DNA of 64,000 nucleotides from an uncultured Verrucomicrobiales bacterium. Lineage in GTDB: Bacteria > Verrucomicrobiota > Verrucomicrobiia > Verrucomicrobiales > Akkermansiaceae. This document shows positions 52,252-61,355 of this stretch, one piece after another; positions within the stretch are counted from its first letter, which is position 1, and each line of letters begins with the position of its first letter. Location of the stretch: positions 1 through 64,000 of the forward strand of contig CALFBI010000002.1 in the NCBI GenBank assembly GCA_937951675.1. The letters run 5' to 3'. The notes beneath the pieces were generated by a model that worked only from the letters and a program-made list of their open reading frames with translations, had not been told where the DNA came from and made no database searches. The position numbers were made by a program, and so were the translations under genes.

Positions 52252-52383
52252 ATGAAAGCGTTTGGTTTATTACTCTCTTCTCTTCTCATTTGCTCGTGTG
52301 CGATAAACACGAACGCTTACGAATCTAAAAAGCTGCCAAGTCTTCCTATCGAAAACAACAACCATCATCAGGATCATCACTGA
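52252..52383 (+). CDS. Small exported or lipoprotein, 43 aa, His-rich tail
   Basis: Signal MKAFGLLLSSLLICSCA with Cys at 14 and 16 (LICSC, lipobox-like), then a 27-residue tail ending ENNNHHQDHH, a possible metal-binding tail. It starts 12 bases after a terminator and ends 78 bases before the next small lipoprotein. No own promoter is evident to me. Function unknown. Confidence 0.5.
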   Translation: MKAFGLLLSSLLICSCAINTNAYESKKLPSLPIENNNHHQDHH

Positions 52384-52461
52384 TTCAAGTCTGGAAAAGA
52401 GAGTTTCCCACTTTCCTGTTTGACGGATCATCTGATTTCAGACTTCTATAGACTATTACTT

Positions 52462-52623
52462 ATGAAAAAGATTGTTCTTTCTATCTCAATGGTCGCGCTC
52501 GCAATTGGATCTTTTAGCTTCACTTCTTGTGGATGCTGCACAGGCGAAGCAAGTGCTCCTGCATTACGCCCTCTTCCAACTTTCGGTGAAATCCCAACTG
52601 TTGATTACCACTCTGGTAAATAA
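52462..52623 (+). CDS. Small lipoprotein, 53 aa
   Basis: The ATG at 52462 gives MKKIVLSISMVALAIGSFSF, then TSCGCC, a lipobox-type Cys (TSC) with two further Cys. A longer frame from 52420 would bury the signal. The tail, ASAPALRPLPTFGEIPTVDY, is unstructured and proline-rich. A perfect terminator follows. It is the third member of a run of tiny Cys-lipoproteins with similar overall design but no clear sequence identity. Confidence 0.75.
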   Translation: MKKIVLSISMVALAIGSFSFTSCGCCTGEASAPALRPLPTFGEIPTVDYHSGK

Positions 52624-52652
52624 GCGAAGTTAAAATTAATTTTTTCTCTCTT

Positions 52653-52684
52653 AGCGTGATCCTTCTGGGGTCACGCTTTTTTTT
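52653..52684 (+). terminator. Rho-independent terminator before comEC
   Basis: AGCGTGA (52653-52659) and TCACGCT (52671-52677) around an 11-base loop, then TTTTTTTT. It precedes the comEC ATG by one or two bases, so comEC needs its own transcription start or read-through. Confidence 0.85.
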
Positions 52685-52685
52685 G

Positions 52686-54764
52686 ATGAAGCCTCGCCTG
52701 CCTCCTGCAACCCCTCTCGCATTGGGATCCCTTCTCGGGGCTGGCTTCCAACTTTCTCTTCCTCTCTACCTCCTTGGCGTAGCTTTCGCCTTACAAAAGT
52801 CCTTCCGCCTCACCATTCCATTGCGAGTCTTTCTCGCGACTTGGAGTCTTTTTGGGCTCTTTTGCCTTCCGTTTTCTCAACCTCTGTCTCCTCATCAAAC
52901 CATCACTGGTGTCGTTACTCAGAACCATCCAGATCGATTTCCTCCTCTGATTATTAAAAGAGACTACCGAAGGGAAACTGTCGCCCTAGCCTCTCGCCAA
53001 CATTGGGGTGCCAAGACCCTTCAAAAAGGAGATCGAGTTCGGGTGCGACTCGGTGATCAAATCTCCATTCAAGCTCGAAATCCTGGCGAACGCCATTCGG
53101 CACAATGGCTTTCGCAACTTGGAGTTTCTGGCTACTACCACATCAATGAGCTTTGGAGCTCTTCTCGGGCCGCTTGGTGGCAACCTCTCTCCAAACGCTT
53201 AGATCTTACTCGGCAACAACTACGAGAAGCTCTCACTCATGGGGTTGAAGCTCATTCTCCTGCCGCCGAAGTGATCCTCGGTATGACATTAGGAATCTCA
53301 CCAAATGATTCCAAGATTGCAAAAAGCTTCAGAGACAGCGGAACCTCTCACCTTTTCGCGGTCAGTGGGCTTCATGTTTCAATGATTGGAGTCTTACTCT
53401 GGGCCATTTTAAAATTTCTAACGGTTCCTAGAAAGGTTTCCGTTATTCTCATCATCTTAGGGGTGAGTCTTTACGCCATGATCGTCGGCTTTGAAGCCCC
53501 CGTTTTCAGAGCAAGCATCATGGCTTTCATTTATCTTTGCGCGTTTTTATTTCAGCGGAGACCGCACGCGCTCAATGCCGTTTTACTCAGTGTTCCCATT
53601 GTCCTTTTAATTGATCCTTCTCAAATTTTCACAGTGGGATTTCAATTATCCTATTTCGTCGTTCTCATTCTCATTCTCTGTGGCCCCTCTCTCTATCGAG
53701 GCCTACGATTTATTTATCAACATGACCCTCTTGTGCCTCGCACTCTTCTAACCCCCTTCCAACGTTATCGAGAAAAATTGGTGGGAGCAGGGTGGCAACT
53801 TTTGGCTACCTCATTACTCGCTTTCTTAGCTTCCTCTCTACTCGTTCTCTACCACTTCCAACGTCTTACTCCGATGGGCGTTCTTGCTTCTGCGATGCTC
53901 GTCCCTCTTGCTAGTATCATCGTGATGGGAGCTTTTTTAATCGCCCCTCTTTTCTTCCTTGTCCCTGGCATCCACGCCAGTTTGAACCAATTCATTGCTC
54001 TCACTGCAAATGGTGCTCTTTACTTAGCTGAGTCTGCAAGTGAGGTTCCTTCTTGGAAACCGACCTCTTCATGCCCCTGGGAAGGAGGCCTCGTGGTCTA
54101 CGACCTCCCCGGTAATCAACGTAGCATGCATCTCGATAGCCCTAATGGAGGAATTCTTATCGACTGCGGGAAAAAGGGCACCTGGGAAAACCACACTCAA
54201 AAGTGGCTTCACCGCTATGGAAAAAGACCATCAACTGTTATTTTAACTCATTGGAAGCCTGATTGTGCGGGCAGCCTCTCTTCCTTAATAAAGGACCCTC
54301 ATATCAAAACCATCTTTGGGCCTCCTCACTCTCAATGGGCTAATCACCCAAAATACCATGAAATCACCCAATCAACCCTCTTAAATTTTGGCCCCTATCA
54401 TGTCTCTCTCTTCCCGGTTCCAGAGACTTCTCCTCGCAAGTCTCCTCCTCTCGGGTGTCTCGTGCAATTCGAAAACACCTCTTTACTATGGAGTGGTCGT
54501 CTCGAATACTTTCAAGAAAAAAGAATTTTCGAAAACATTGACCCTATCAATTTTTGGATTCGTAGTAGTAAACCTACTCCTCTTCCTTCACCGCATTTTA
54601 TTGCTCCTCATCGAATCATTGAAACAGATACTTTTGGCGCCCTTCAGCTCACTCCTGAAATTTGGCAACAAAGCACATATGGCGCAATCATGATTGATCT
54701 TCGGCATCAAAAAATCAGTCCTTTTCTTGGAGGCGTTTTGAAGCCTTCTGAGGATTTTCCATAA
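52686..54764 (+). CDS. comEC: ComEC/Rec2-type DNA uptake channel
   Basis: A 692-aa polytopic protein that moves transforming DNA across the inner membrane. It has an N-terminal membrane region, an OB-like extracytoplasmic segment (about 75-150), the competence core VSGLHVSMIGVLLWAIL (about 229-245) with following helices to about 460, and a C-terminal metallo-beta-lactamase-like domain. In that domain the expected HxHxDH is LTHWKPDCAG, so two metal ligands are altered and nuclease activity is doubtful. The ATG at 52686 was chosen because the upstream GTG lies inside a terminator. The 3' end overlaps the convergent RDD gene by 50 bases. Confidence 0.9.
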   Translation: MKPRLPPATPLALGSLLGAGFQLSLPLYLLGVAFALQKSFRLTIPLRVFLATWSLFGLFCLPFSQPLSPHQTITGVVTQNHPDRFPPLIIKRDYRRETVALASRQHWGAKTLQKGDRVRVRLGDQISIQARNPGERHSAQWLSQLGVSGYYHINELWSSSRAAWWQPLSKRLDLTRQQLREALTHGVEAHSPAAEVILGMTLGISPNDSKIAKSFRDSGTSHLFAVSGLHVSMIGVLLWAILKFLTVPRKVSVILIILGVSLYAMIVGFEAPVFRASIMAFIYLCAFLFQRRPHALNAVLLSVPIVLLIDPSQIFTVGFQLSYFVVLILILCGPSLYRGLRFIYQHDPLVPRTLLTPFQRYREKLVGAGWQLLATSLLAFLASSLLVLYHFQRLTPMGVLASAMLVPLASIIVMGAFLIAPLFFLVPGIHASLNQFIALTANGALYLAESASEVPSWKPTSSCPWEGGLVVYDLPGNQRSMHLDSPNGGILIDCGKKGTWENHTQKWLHRYGKRPSTVILTHWKPDCAGSLSSLIKDPHIKTIFGPPHSQWANHPKYHEITQSTLLNFGPYHVSLFPVPETSPRKSPPLGCLVQFENTSLLWSGRLEYFQEKRIFENIDPINFWIRSSKPTPLPSPHFIAPHRIIETDTFGALQLTPEIWQQSTYGAIMIDLRHQKISPFLGGVLKPSEDFP

Positions 54765-55554
54765 ACTCTTCTACGAGTTGTTGATACTCATTCTGTAGGT
54801 TTTCGAGGCGTTCTTTAGGTGTCACGAACTGCACCATAAAGTGAAATCCAAAATAGATGATGATGAAAAGAAGCGAACGCTCAATGCGATGCGGTAGATG
54901 ATCCGCCTTCAGATTAAGCTTCCGGTCCCAAAACGATTTTCCGTTTTTAATCGTATCAAAACACATGAACCCCATGCTCATTAAAAAAAGCGGAGGGATC
55001 AAAAAGGCAACCCCAAAACACGTCACACTTAGAACAAGAATTAACTGCCTTAAAAAAGATTGCCGAAACGAAAGGGGGTTCCCATTTTCCTGAGTTACCG
55101 ATAAGCCCATCACTTTTTTTCCCAAAGTCGCGCCCCATAAAGCGAGGCAAATAGTATCATAAAAAAAGAAAAATGAAAGCGTCACAGCCCATGAGAGTGG
55201 GCTCATTAAAAATTCAAGAAAAGGCTGCTTAGAGTAAACTAAAACAATGAGTAATAGTGAAGAATGAAGAGTCGAGTCTAACATTCTTGCTAAAAGCCTT
55301 CTAATCACAGGCGCTCCTTCTACCGAAACGACAGCTTGATCTTTTATAGGCGTGGTCGGCTCTTCTTGTTTTTCTGAAATCCTCTCGAAGGAGTCCTTAA
55401 ACAAAGCAATCTCTCCTAGCGGTTTCCAGTCCTCGCAACCTTGATACCAACCTTTAATTTCAGGACCGAGCTCCCCTCTCGTAATTTTTTCTCTAATTTG
55501 ATAAGCCTGTAAAGGACCCACCTTTTTTCCTTTTTCAATTAACCAAGTTTCCAT
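54715..55554 (-). CDS. RDD-family membrane protein with GYF_2 domain
   Basis: A 279-aa protein. The first 55 residues are a GYF_2-type domain (KGKKVGPLQAYQIREKITRG, then GWYQGCEDWKPL). From about residue 85 there is an RDD domain (RRLLARMLDS at the start) with about four or five membrane segments to about 245. RDD proteins are proposed transporters or membrane modifiers; function here is unknown. The C-terminus is charged and coiled. Convergent overlap with comEC. Confidence 0.82.
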   Translation of the reverse strand: METWLIEKGKKVGPLQAYQIREKITRGELGPEIKGWYQGCEDWKPLGEIALFKDSFERISEKQEEPTTPIKDQAVVSVEGAPVIRRLLARMLDSTLHSSLLLIVLVYSKQPFLEFLMSPLSWAVTLSFFFFYDTICLALWGATLGKKVMGLSVTQENGNPLSFRQSFLRQLILVLSVTCFGVAFLIPPLFLMSMGFMCFDTIKNGKSFWDRKLNLKADHLPHRIERSLLFIIIYFGFHFMVQFVTPKERLENLQNEYQQLVEEFMENPQKASKRLQEKD

Positions 55555-55576
55555 CTGAAAGTATTATTAAGAGTTC

Positions 55577-57160
55577 TCAAACCGCGCGTAGCGAACGAGC
55601 TGGATCTTTGCGAGAAGCCATCCAGGCCGGGAGCCAAGCGGCAAGGACACAGGCTAAGAAGGCAAAAAGACAAATCATACTATTCTTAACCCAATCATAA
55701 TGAACTGGAATTTCATCAGTCCCGTAGAAGTCTGACGGAAAGGGGTCCATCCCAATTTGACCTAAACTTGTCTGAATCTGCGTTCGCACCGCCAGAAGTA
55801 AAATAGCTCCTCCAAGTCCTAGTATCACTCCAATCGCTCCAATGATCATTCCTTGGTAAGCAAAAACGTTTTGAATTTGTCTAGGGGTCGCCCCCATCGC
55901 TTTCATCACTCCGATCTCTTTCTGCTTCTGTATCGTGACGGTGAACATGACAGCCCCAATACAAAAAGCCGCAACGACGATGATAATAGAAAGAACAAGA
56001 TCCATCATAAACTCCTGTCTGCGAATCATCGTAAACCACATTTTATGTTGATCCATCCAAGCCGTAATTACTCCATCCTCCTCGTATGTTTTCTTTAATG
56101 ATTCGCGGTATTCTCCGGCCTGGTAAGGATCCGTTAAATGAATCGCGTAACTACTCTGTCCTGGTTCTAATCCGGTTAATTCTTCAGCCGTAGGAATTGG
56201 AACAAAAATCGCAGGGCTTGGGGCGTAATCAGATGCTCGGTAGATCCCGATCACTTTGAGGTCTTTTGGTAATACAACTTCCTTAAGCTCTGAAAAACAG
56301 CGGCTATTTTCATAATCGTAATCAAGATTTTTCAAAAGAGCGATCTGTTCGTCAATCGCCACCATGGTTCCTATTGGAAAGACGCGGAGCCCTTCCTCAG
56401 GGCCATCTTTTCCAAGTTCGAGACTCGATAAAATATCAAATAAAATCTCCTTTTCTCCGGGGCGAAGGTTTTGGTCATAGACTTGAACGATTTGATTATA
56501 GGCCCGTATTAAGGCTTCATGAGAAAGGCTTTCTTCCTCTCCTTTACTCTCCACTTCCGAAGTCAATTGTTCTAAAAGGGCAAAATCGTCCGCAAATTCT
56601 TCGAACACCGGTTGTCGCTCACTTTGCTCATAGGCGGCGATTGCTGCTTCCGAATTACGTTGTGAAAACACCCGTAATTCATCCCCCACTGATAAATGGT
56701 AATTGCGAGCAACCACTTCCGAAACAACAACAGACTGATCAAGACCAAGATCAAAACTCCCTTCCTTCAACATCGACTCAAGCTGCCGAAATTGCTCTTC
56801 ATTTCTGGTATCGATGCCACGCATTTGACCAGCCCCGTGAAGCCCCAAATGTGAAATAAGCACAAAATCTTCAATGAAAGGGTAAACATTCTCTACTCCC
56901 TCTCGTCCTAAAATCTCTTTCTGAGCCTCATCCCATAATTCTCCCTCTTGGCCCGCATAAGGCTGCACGAGAATATGAGGAGAATAAGCAAGAATTCTGG
57001 TTTTAATTTCACGCTCAAAACCACCCATCACAGCTAAAACAACGACCAGCACAAGCACTCCTACCGCCACTCCTAGTAAGGAAATAATGGTGATGGCAGA
57101 AAGATGAGTGCGTAACGGGTTTAAATACCGTTTCGCGAGTAAGAAACTAAAAGAACTCAT
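55577..57160 (-). CDS. LolC/E-type ABC permease with large periplasmic insertion
   Basis: A 527-aa FtsX/LolC-like permease of the lipoprotein-release type. The N-terminal LAKRYLNPLRTHLSAITIIS and first membrane helix (to about 47) are typical. A periplasmic domain follows (about 50-395), then three membrane helices in the C-terminal FtsX domain (AAFCIGAVMFTVTIQKQKEIGVMKAMGATPRQI). Typical LolC/E are about 400-415 aa; the extra 110 or so residues lie about 165-275 and are acidic and helical. No LolD-like ATPase lies in the window beside it. The minus-strand neighbours suggest envelope biogenesis. Confidence 0.82.
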   Translation of the reverse strand: MSSFSFLLAKRYLNPLRTHLSAITIISLLGVAVGVLVLVVVLAVMGGFEREIKTRILAYSPHILVQPYAGQEGELWDEAQKEILGREGVENVYPFIEDFVLISHLGLHGAGQMRGIDTRNEEQFRQLESMLKEGSFDLGLDQSVVVSEVVARNYHLSVGDELRVFSQRNSEAAIAAYEQSERQPVFEEFADDFALLEQLTSEVESKGEEESLSHEALIRAYNQIVQVYDQNLRPGEKEILFDILSSLELGKDGPEEGLRVFPIGTMVAIDEQIALLKNLDYDYENSRCFSELKEVVLPKDLKVIGIYRASDYAPSPAIFVPIPTAEELTGLEPGQSSYAIHLTDPYQAGEYRESLKKTYEEDGVITAWMDQHKMWFTMIRRQEFMMDLVLSIIIVVAAFCIGAVMFTVTIQKQKEIGVMKAMGATPRQIQNVFAYQGMIIGAIGVILGLGGAILLLAVRTQIQTSLGQIGMDPFPSDFYGTDEIPVHYDWVKNSMICLFAFLACVLAAWLPAWMASRKDPARSLRAV

Positions 57161-57246
57161 AATTAAGAAAAGCTATACTGGTCTAGCGTCATCATAGCAA
57201 TCCCCTGCTTGAAGGATTCCTAGAAGTTCTTTAAAGCTTCTCGCAG

Positions 57247-57621
57247 ATGATCAAATTTCTTCATACCCGAATTCGCGTTTCAGACCTCGACCAAAGCATC
57301 TCATTCTATGAAAAGCTTGGTTTTCACCTCGGTGAAAGAAAGGATTCTCCTGCTGGTAATAAGCTTGGATTCCTTCATCTAGAAGGAAATGAGCACTTTT
57401 TAGAACTCTGCTATTCCCCTGAGTATAAACTTTCTGTCCCCGAAGACCTTGTTCATACGGCGGTGGGGGTTTCTGATATTATCGCCTATTGCACAAAGCT
57501 CGAAGGCGAAAAGATCGAAATTTGGCCTGCAAATTGGAAAGAAAAATTTTCGAGTGGAGGACGCAAAATGGCTTTTGTCACTGATCCCGATGGCTACGAA
57601 GTGGAAATCTTGGAGCGCTAA
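57247..57621 (+). CDS. VOC-family (glyoxalase I-like) protein
   Basis: A 124-aa vicinal oxygen chelate protein. IRVSDLDQSISFYEKLGF at the start; metal-ligand-type residues include Glu in HFLELCYSP, His in VHTAVGVSD and Glu in the final YEVEILER. The first ligand (His in glyoxalase I) seems to be in the HTRIRVSD segment. Activity may be lactoylglutathione lyase or another VOC reaction. Confidence 0.8.
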   Translation: MIKFLHTRIRVSDLDQSISFYEKLGFHLGERKDSPAGNKLGFLHLEGNEHFLELCYSPEYKLSVPEDLVHTAVGVSDIIAYCTKLEGEKIEIWPANWKEKFSSGGRKMAFVTDPDGYEVEILER

Positions 57622-57645
57622 AGGAATGAAGGAAAACTTCTTTTC

Positions 57646-58464
57646 TCACTCCTTACCCATGTATTCGATCCATTTTTGAGCGCTTTCTCCATTCATCTGG
57701 AGCGTGCCTACCCTTTTTGAACGCGCAGCATGGAGAAGAGACGGCCGATCCGTAAAATACTTCTGAATGATCTCGGTTGGATCCAGCCTAGTGGACGGAA
57801 AAAAGGTATATCCAGGGCCAAGTTCTGCGAGCTTCGAGTCCCTCATCTCAAAATGAAGGTGAGCAAGGTATTTTCCCCCCGCCGTTCCTACCGTGCCGAC
57901 CACTTCTCGCCGCTCTACGATCTGGAAAACATGGACTTTCATCTCTTCCAGGTGCGCATACATCGACTGGAGATACTTCCCATCAGGCATCCGGTGCGCA
58001 ATAATGATGACCTTCCCCCAACTCGGTGAGGGCTCCCCTGCATAAACCACCATCCCATCTCCGACCGCATAAACAGGATCTCCGAGATCCGAGTTCATTC
58101 CCCCAATCCCATTCCAATCATCTCCGGTATGCCGGCCCCCACGTTTTTTATTTTCACTCCAATAGGGCTGAGCATTGTAGGAAAAAGTGCCATCACGTGC
58201 CCCAAGGGGGTAAGCCAAGCCGGTCGTCGTTGGGATTTTAAAAAGATCAACAGAGCGTAGCCTGATAAAGCGATGATCAAAAGGCGGTAATCTTTTTTCA
58301 GATCCTTCGCCAACCGAGTAACCGAGAGGCACATCTGTGGTTTGCGCAAAACGCTTATTTTGCAAGTGGCCCAAATGAGTTTTGGGTGCTTGTAGCACCG
58401 CATAGCCAATAAACAAAATCGCCAATGCAAGCGTGATAACCAGGCCTAGTGATTTCTTTGTCAT
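57646..58464 (-). CDS. M23-family peptidase (LytM domain) with N-terminal membrane anchor
   Basis: A 272-aa protein. An N-terminal anchor (about residues 5-25) precedes a LytM zinc peptidase domain: HTGDDWNG (His-x3-Asp ligand pair, about 111-118), and HLHFEMRDS (about 212-220) with the other ligands. The domain cleaves peptidoglycan cross-links or acts as an amidase activator. The four ligands look intact, so it is probably active. Located in an envelope cluster with OmpA-like and HtrA proteins. Confidence 0.88.
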   Translation of the reverse strand: MTKKSLGLVITLALAILFIGYAVLQAPKTHLGHLQNKRFAQTTDVPLGYSVGEGSEKRLPPFDHRFIRLRSVDLFKIPTTTGLAYPLGARDGTFSYNAQPYWSENKKRGGRHTGDDWNGIGGMNSDLGDPVYAVGDGMVVYAGEPSPSWGKVIIIAHRMPDGKYLQSMYAHLEEMKVHVFQIVERREVVGTVGTAGGKYLAHLHFEMRDSKLAELGPGYTFFPSTRLDPTEIIQKYFTDRPSLLHAARSKRVGTLQMNGESAQKWIEYMGKE

Positions 58465-58494
58465 ACGTCTATTCTATCCTTGCTAGAGAATGTC

Positions 58495-59772
58495 TTAGAA
58501 ATCGAGATATATTTCTGTTCTTCGGTTCACCTTCCTTCCGTCTGGATTATCAGAACCTTCCTGTGTTTGGTTTGGCCTACGAGGCTGAGTCTCTCCCTTG
58601 CCCTCTGTCACAATTTGGGCTTTAGGCACTCCTTGACCCAATAAATACTGGGCGACCTGCCGGGCTCGATTCGAAGAAAGACCAGTATTATAATCATTCG
58701 TGCCAAGAGAGTCTGTATGACCACTAATCACAATCTTTTTCTTCTGATCTACCTTTAAAAGAGCTGCTACAATTTTTAGCTGGTGCTGCTGACGCAGGCT
58801 TAATGTCGACTCATCAAACTCGAAAAAAATCACGATCGTATCACCTCCAGCAGGATTTTTGATAAGAGGACTGTAGTAGGCATCACCTCCAGCATGTCTT
58901 TTTGTATAATCGGCCAAGAGTGAATCTAAATTCACCTCATTCACCTTCCATTCCTTTTCTCGTCGGAGTAAAACACCTAACTCCGCCCGGTCTTCTGAAT
59001 TCTTTGAGACAACTTTAGTAATAAACCCTGCTTCTTTTTCTCTGAGGAACATGGGCCGAAGCGGATTTTTCTTACGCAGCTGATACTGGCCCTCTTCAAA
59101 TAGAATGCATAGACCTGCAATCTTAGCATCTGAAATACCCTCCGACAGAGATTGGGCAAGCGCGAAGTCCTGTCTTAAAGTAGCCTGTAAAAACCGGTCT
59201 GCAATTTCCAAAACATCTTTAGGGGTATCTCCCGTTTTATTCGAATGAATGACTTGCTCGAGCTTCCATTGATTATTTTCTTTTCTGTTAAACTCAAAAT
59301 AAAACTTTTCTCCCTCTTCCAAATCAATAGCCCAGCGAGCTTGCCTTCTAAGCTTGAGCTCCCCAACCTCTCTGAGATTAACCATTGAAAGCTTCCCTTC
59401 CGAAGCCAGTTGAGTGAGTAAGTTAAGCTTTGCCTCCGTGACAGATCCGCTTTTTTTCAAACTTTGAATGACGTCTTGATCCTGTTTAGCTAAGCCTAGC
59501 ACTAGATTTTTCATGAGCTCTTCTGGATCCGAAGTCTCCAAAGAAAAAGACAGCGACCGAAGCGTTTCTTGAGGAGAAATGACTTCTGGGTTTGTCGCTT
59601 CAAGAATACGCAATTTTTTATGAGGAGCCGAAACTTCTGGCGGATTCACTATTTCCTTTTTCTGATTACTGCACTGATAATAACTTAAAAGTATCACCAA
59701 AATGAGAACAAGGGATGCGATCCAAATAAATGGTTTCCGGTCCGAGGGACGTTTTTGTGAATAAGAGCTCAT
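58495..59772 (-). CDS. OmpA-family peptidoglycan-binding protein with N-terminal anchor
   Basis: A 425-aa protein. One N-terminal membrane segment (about residues 16-33, IWIASLVLILVILLSYY), then a helical/mixed region (about 45-300). The OmpA C-like domain includes VISGHTDSLGTNDYN and LSSNRARQVAQYL (about 350-380), which binds diaminopimelate in peptidoglycan. The middle part appears to repeat a unit containing ADRFLQATLRQ-type helices. It links membrane to wall. It is read in the same direction as the HtrA gene. Confidence 0.88.
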   Translation of the reverse strand: MSSYSQKRPSDRKPFIWIASLVLILVILLSYYQCSNQKKEIVNPPEVSAPHKKLRILEATNPEVISPQETLRSLSFSLETSDPEELMKNLVLGLAKQDQDVIQSLKKSGSVTEAKLNLLTQLASEGKLSMVNLREVGELKLRRQARWAIDLEEGEKFYFEFNRKENNQWKLEQVIHSNKTGDTPKDVLEIADRFLQATLRQDFALAQSLSEGISDAKIAGLCILFEEGQYQLRKKNPLRPMFLREKEAGFITKVVSKNSEDRAELGVLLRREKEWKVNEVNLDSLLADYTKRHAGGDAYYSPLIKNPAGGDTIVIFFEFDESTLSLRQQHQLKIVAALLKVDQKKKIVISGHTDSLGTNDYNTGLSSNRARQVAQYLLGQGVPKAQIVTEGKGETQPRRPNQTQEGSDNPDGRKVNRRTEIYLDF

Positions 59773-59790
59773 GTAAAGTAGGGGTGCTTA

Positions 59791-61269
59791 TTATGGTTCA
59801 ATAAAAATAGTTCCTCGACGAGACCCTCGAGCCACCTTAAGAGTGATACGCTCTTTAAGGTAGAATTCTTGAACTCGTTGATAAAAACGTTCAGGAGTCA
59901 TCATTCGCTCTTGGTTTAAAAGAAGGATCGTATCATTGACTCTTAACCCTTTTTCGTCAGAAGTGCTATTAGGTGCTACATTCTCTACTACAAGGCCCTG
60001 CTTCCCTTGTGCAATTTCAGATAAAAAGGGTTGCCTGACGAGTAGCCCTAATGACTTTACAGCCGAGCCCAGCTCTTCAAAATAGTCTTCTGGTGTTTTC
60101 GTTACAAGATCCTCCATCTTTTTGGGCACCTCGATCACGCGCGCTGTTTTAGGTAACACTTTCCCTTTTCTCCAAATTTTTATGTTCAAAGGTTCCCCAA
60201 TCGAACTCGAGCCAATGACTTTAATTAGCTGATATCTCGATTGAATTTTAACATCATCAAATTGCAAAATAATATCGCCGCTCATCAAGCCAGCAAGCGC
60301 TGCAGGAGAATCGTTCAAAACACGGTCTACTGCGACCCCTCCTTTGCCTTCATAGCCAATCATCTCACGGACTCGGAACCCAAGATCTAAAATCCCAATG
60401 CCTAAATACCCTCGGATCGGGCGACCTTTTTCTAAAATGCGGGTTAGCGTTTGCTCGACTTCATTGGAAGGGATCGAAAAACCGACTCCGTGAGAGCCTT
60501 GGTTCTTTTTATCCGGAGAATAAATCGCCACGTTAATTCCTATAATTTCTCCCCTTAAATTCACTAAAGGCCCTCCAGAATTACCAGGATTAATGGCGGC
60601 ATCGGTTTGGAATAAATCACGCTGCATATCAGAAATCGCCCGCTCTTTCGCAGAAATATGACCCGCTGTCACCGTTTCCCCTAATCCGAACGGATTTCCT
60701 ACCGCAAAAACCATTTGCCCGACTTGGGCGATCTCTGAGTCTCCAAACTTCAAAGCAGGAAAATCACCCCCTTCTCTCACTTTAAGAATCGCAATATCAA
60801 GCATCTGATCTGCTCCTATAATATCCGCATCATATTTTTTTCCGTCGGACATCGTCACCATGATTCCTGATTTATTTTGGATGACGTGATGATTTGTCAC
60901 AATATGCCCTTCCTTCGTCACGATCACACCTGAACCAACCCCTTTCGTTCGATAGTTTCTAAGTTGAGTATTTCCAAATGTGTTTCTCACCCGAGCTTGC
61001 TCCGTTCCAATCGTGTCGATACTGACAACAGAAGGCACCACCGATTGAATTAAATGGGCATACTCTTGATTTAACCGCGCCAAAAGCTCGACATCCTTGA
61101 GCTCCACACTAGGAATTTTATTGAGGGTGTATGACTCTGGTCGCCGTTCTGCTTCTCGCTTATCGATTTCAGCAGACGGTTCAAAAACATACTTTTTCAA
61201 AGTCGAGACTGTAAAAAAGGTGCCTAGAAAGATCGCAAGAAGAAGAACAATTTTAGGGATAAATTTCAT
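59791..61269 (-). CDS. degP: Serine protease of the HtrA/DegP family
   Basis: A 492-aa periplasmic protease. The ATG at 61269 gives a signal/anchor (KFIPKIVLLLAIFLGTFF); the longer frame starts with TTG. The trypsin-like domain has the triad: His in VTNHHVI, Asp in QMLDIAIL and Ser in NPGNSGGPLVN (about 220-231). Two PDZ-type domains follow (about 285-375 and 395-490). It is an envelope stress protease; whether it is regulated by misfolded substrate, as in DegS, is unknown. The OmpA-like gene follows after 18 bases. Confidence 0.94.
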   Translation of the reverse strand: MKFIPKIVLLLAIFLGTFFTVSTLKKYVFEPSAEIDKREAERRPESYTLNKIPSVELKDVELLARLNQEYAHLIQSVVPSVVSIDTIGTEQARVRNTFGNTQLRNYRTKGVGSGVIVTKEGHIVTNHHVIQNKSGIMVTMSDGKKYDADIIGADQMLDIAILKVREGGDFPALKFGDSEIAQVGQMVFAVGNPFGLGETVTAGHISAKERAISDMQRDLFQTDAAINPGNSGGPLVNLRGEIIGINVAIYSPDKKNQGSHGVGFSIPSNEVEQTLTRILEKGRPIRGYLGIGILDLGFRVREMIGYEGKGGVAVDRVLNDSPAALAGLMSGDIILQFDDVKIQSRYQLIKVIGSSSIGEPLNIKIWRKGKVLPKTARVIEVPKKMEDLVTKTPEDYFEELGSAVKSLGLLVRQPFLSEIAQGKQGLVVENVAPNSTSDEKGLRVNDTILLLNQERMMTPERFYQRVQEFYLKERITLKVARGSRRGTIFIEP

Positions 61270-61276
61270 AAGCCTC

Positions 61277-61325
61277 AAAAAAAACGAATGACCTTATTGG
61301 AGCGGTTCCAACAGGCTCATTCGTT
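61277..61325 (-). terminator. Rho-independent terminator of the citrate synthase gene
   Basis: AACGAATGA (61283-61291) pairs with TCATTCGTT (61317-61325); within the loop, TTGGA/TCCAA and CCT/AGG can also pair. On the minus strand eight T follow. It lies 31 bases downstream of the stop at 61356. Confidence 0.85.
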
Positions 61326-61355
61326 CAAAATGATATTCAGAAGAATGACGTTCCT

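Noticed and set aside
52656-52685. Upstream GTG start for comEC
   Set aside because: It lies inside a perfect rho-independent terminator; the ATG at 52686 fits the family start.
54388-54693. Open frame with a lipoprotein-like start inside comEC
   Set aside because: The comEC frame runs through it with clear domain continuity, so this is a shadow of another frame.
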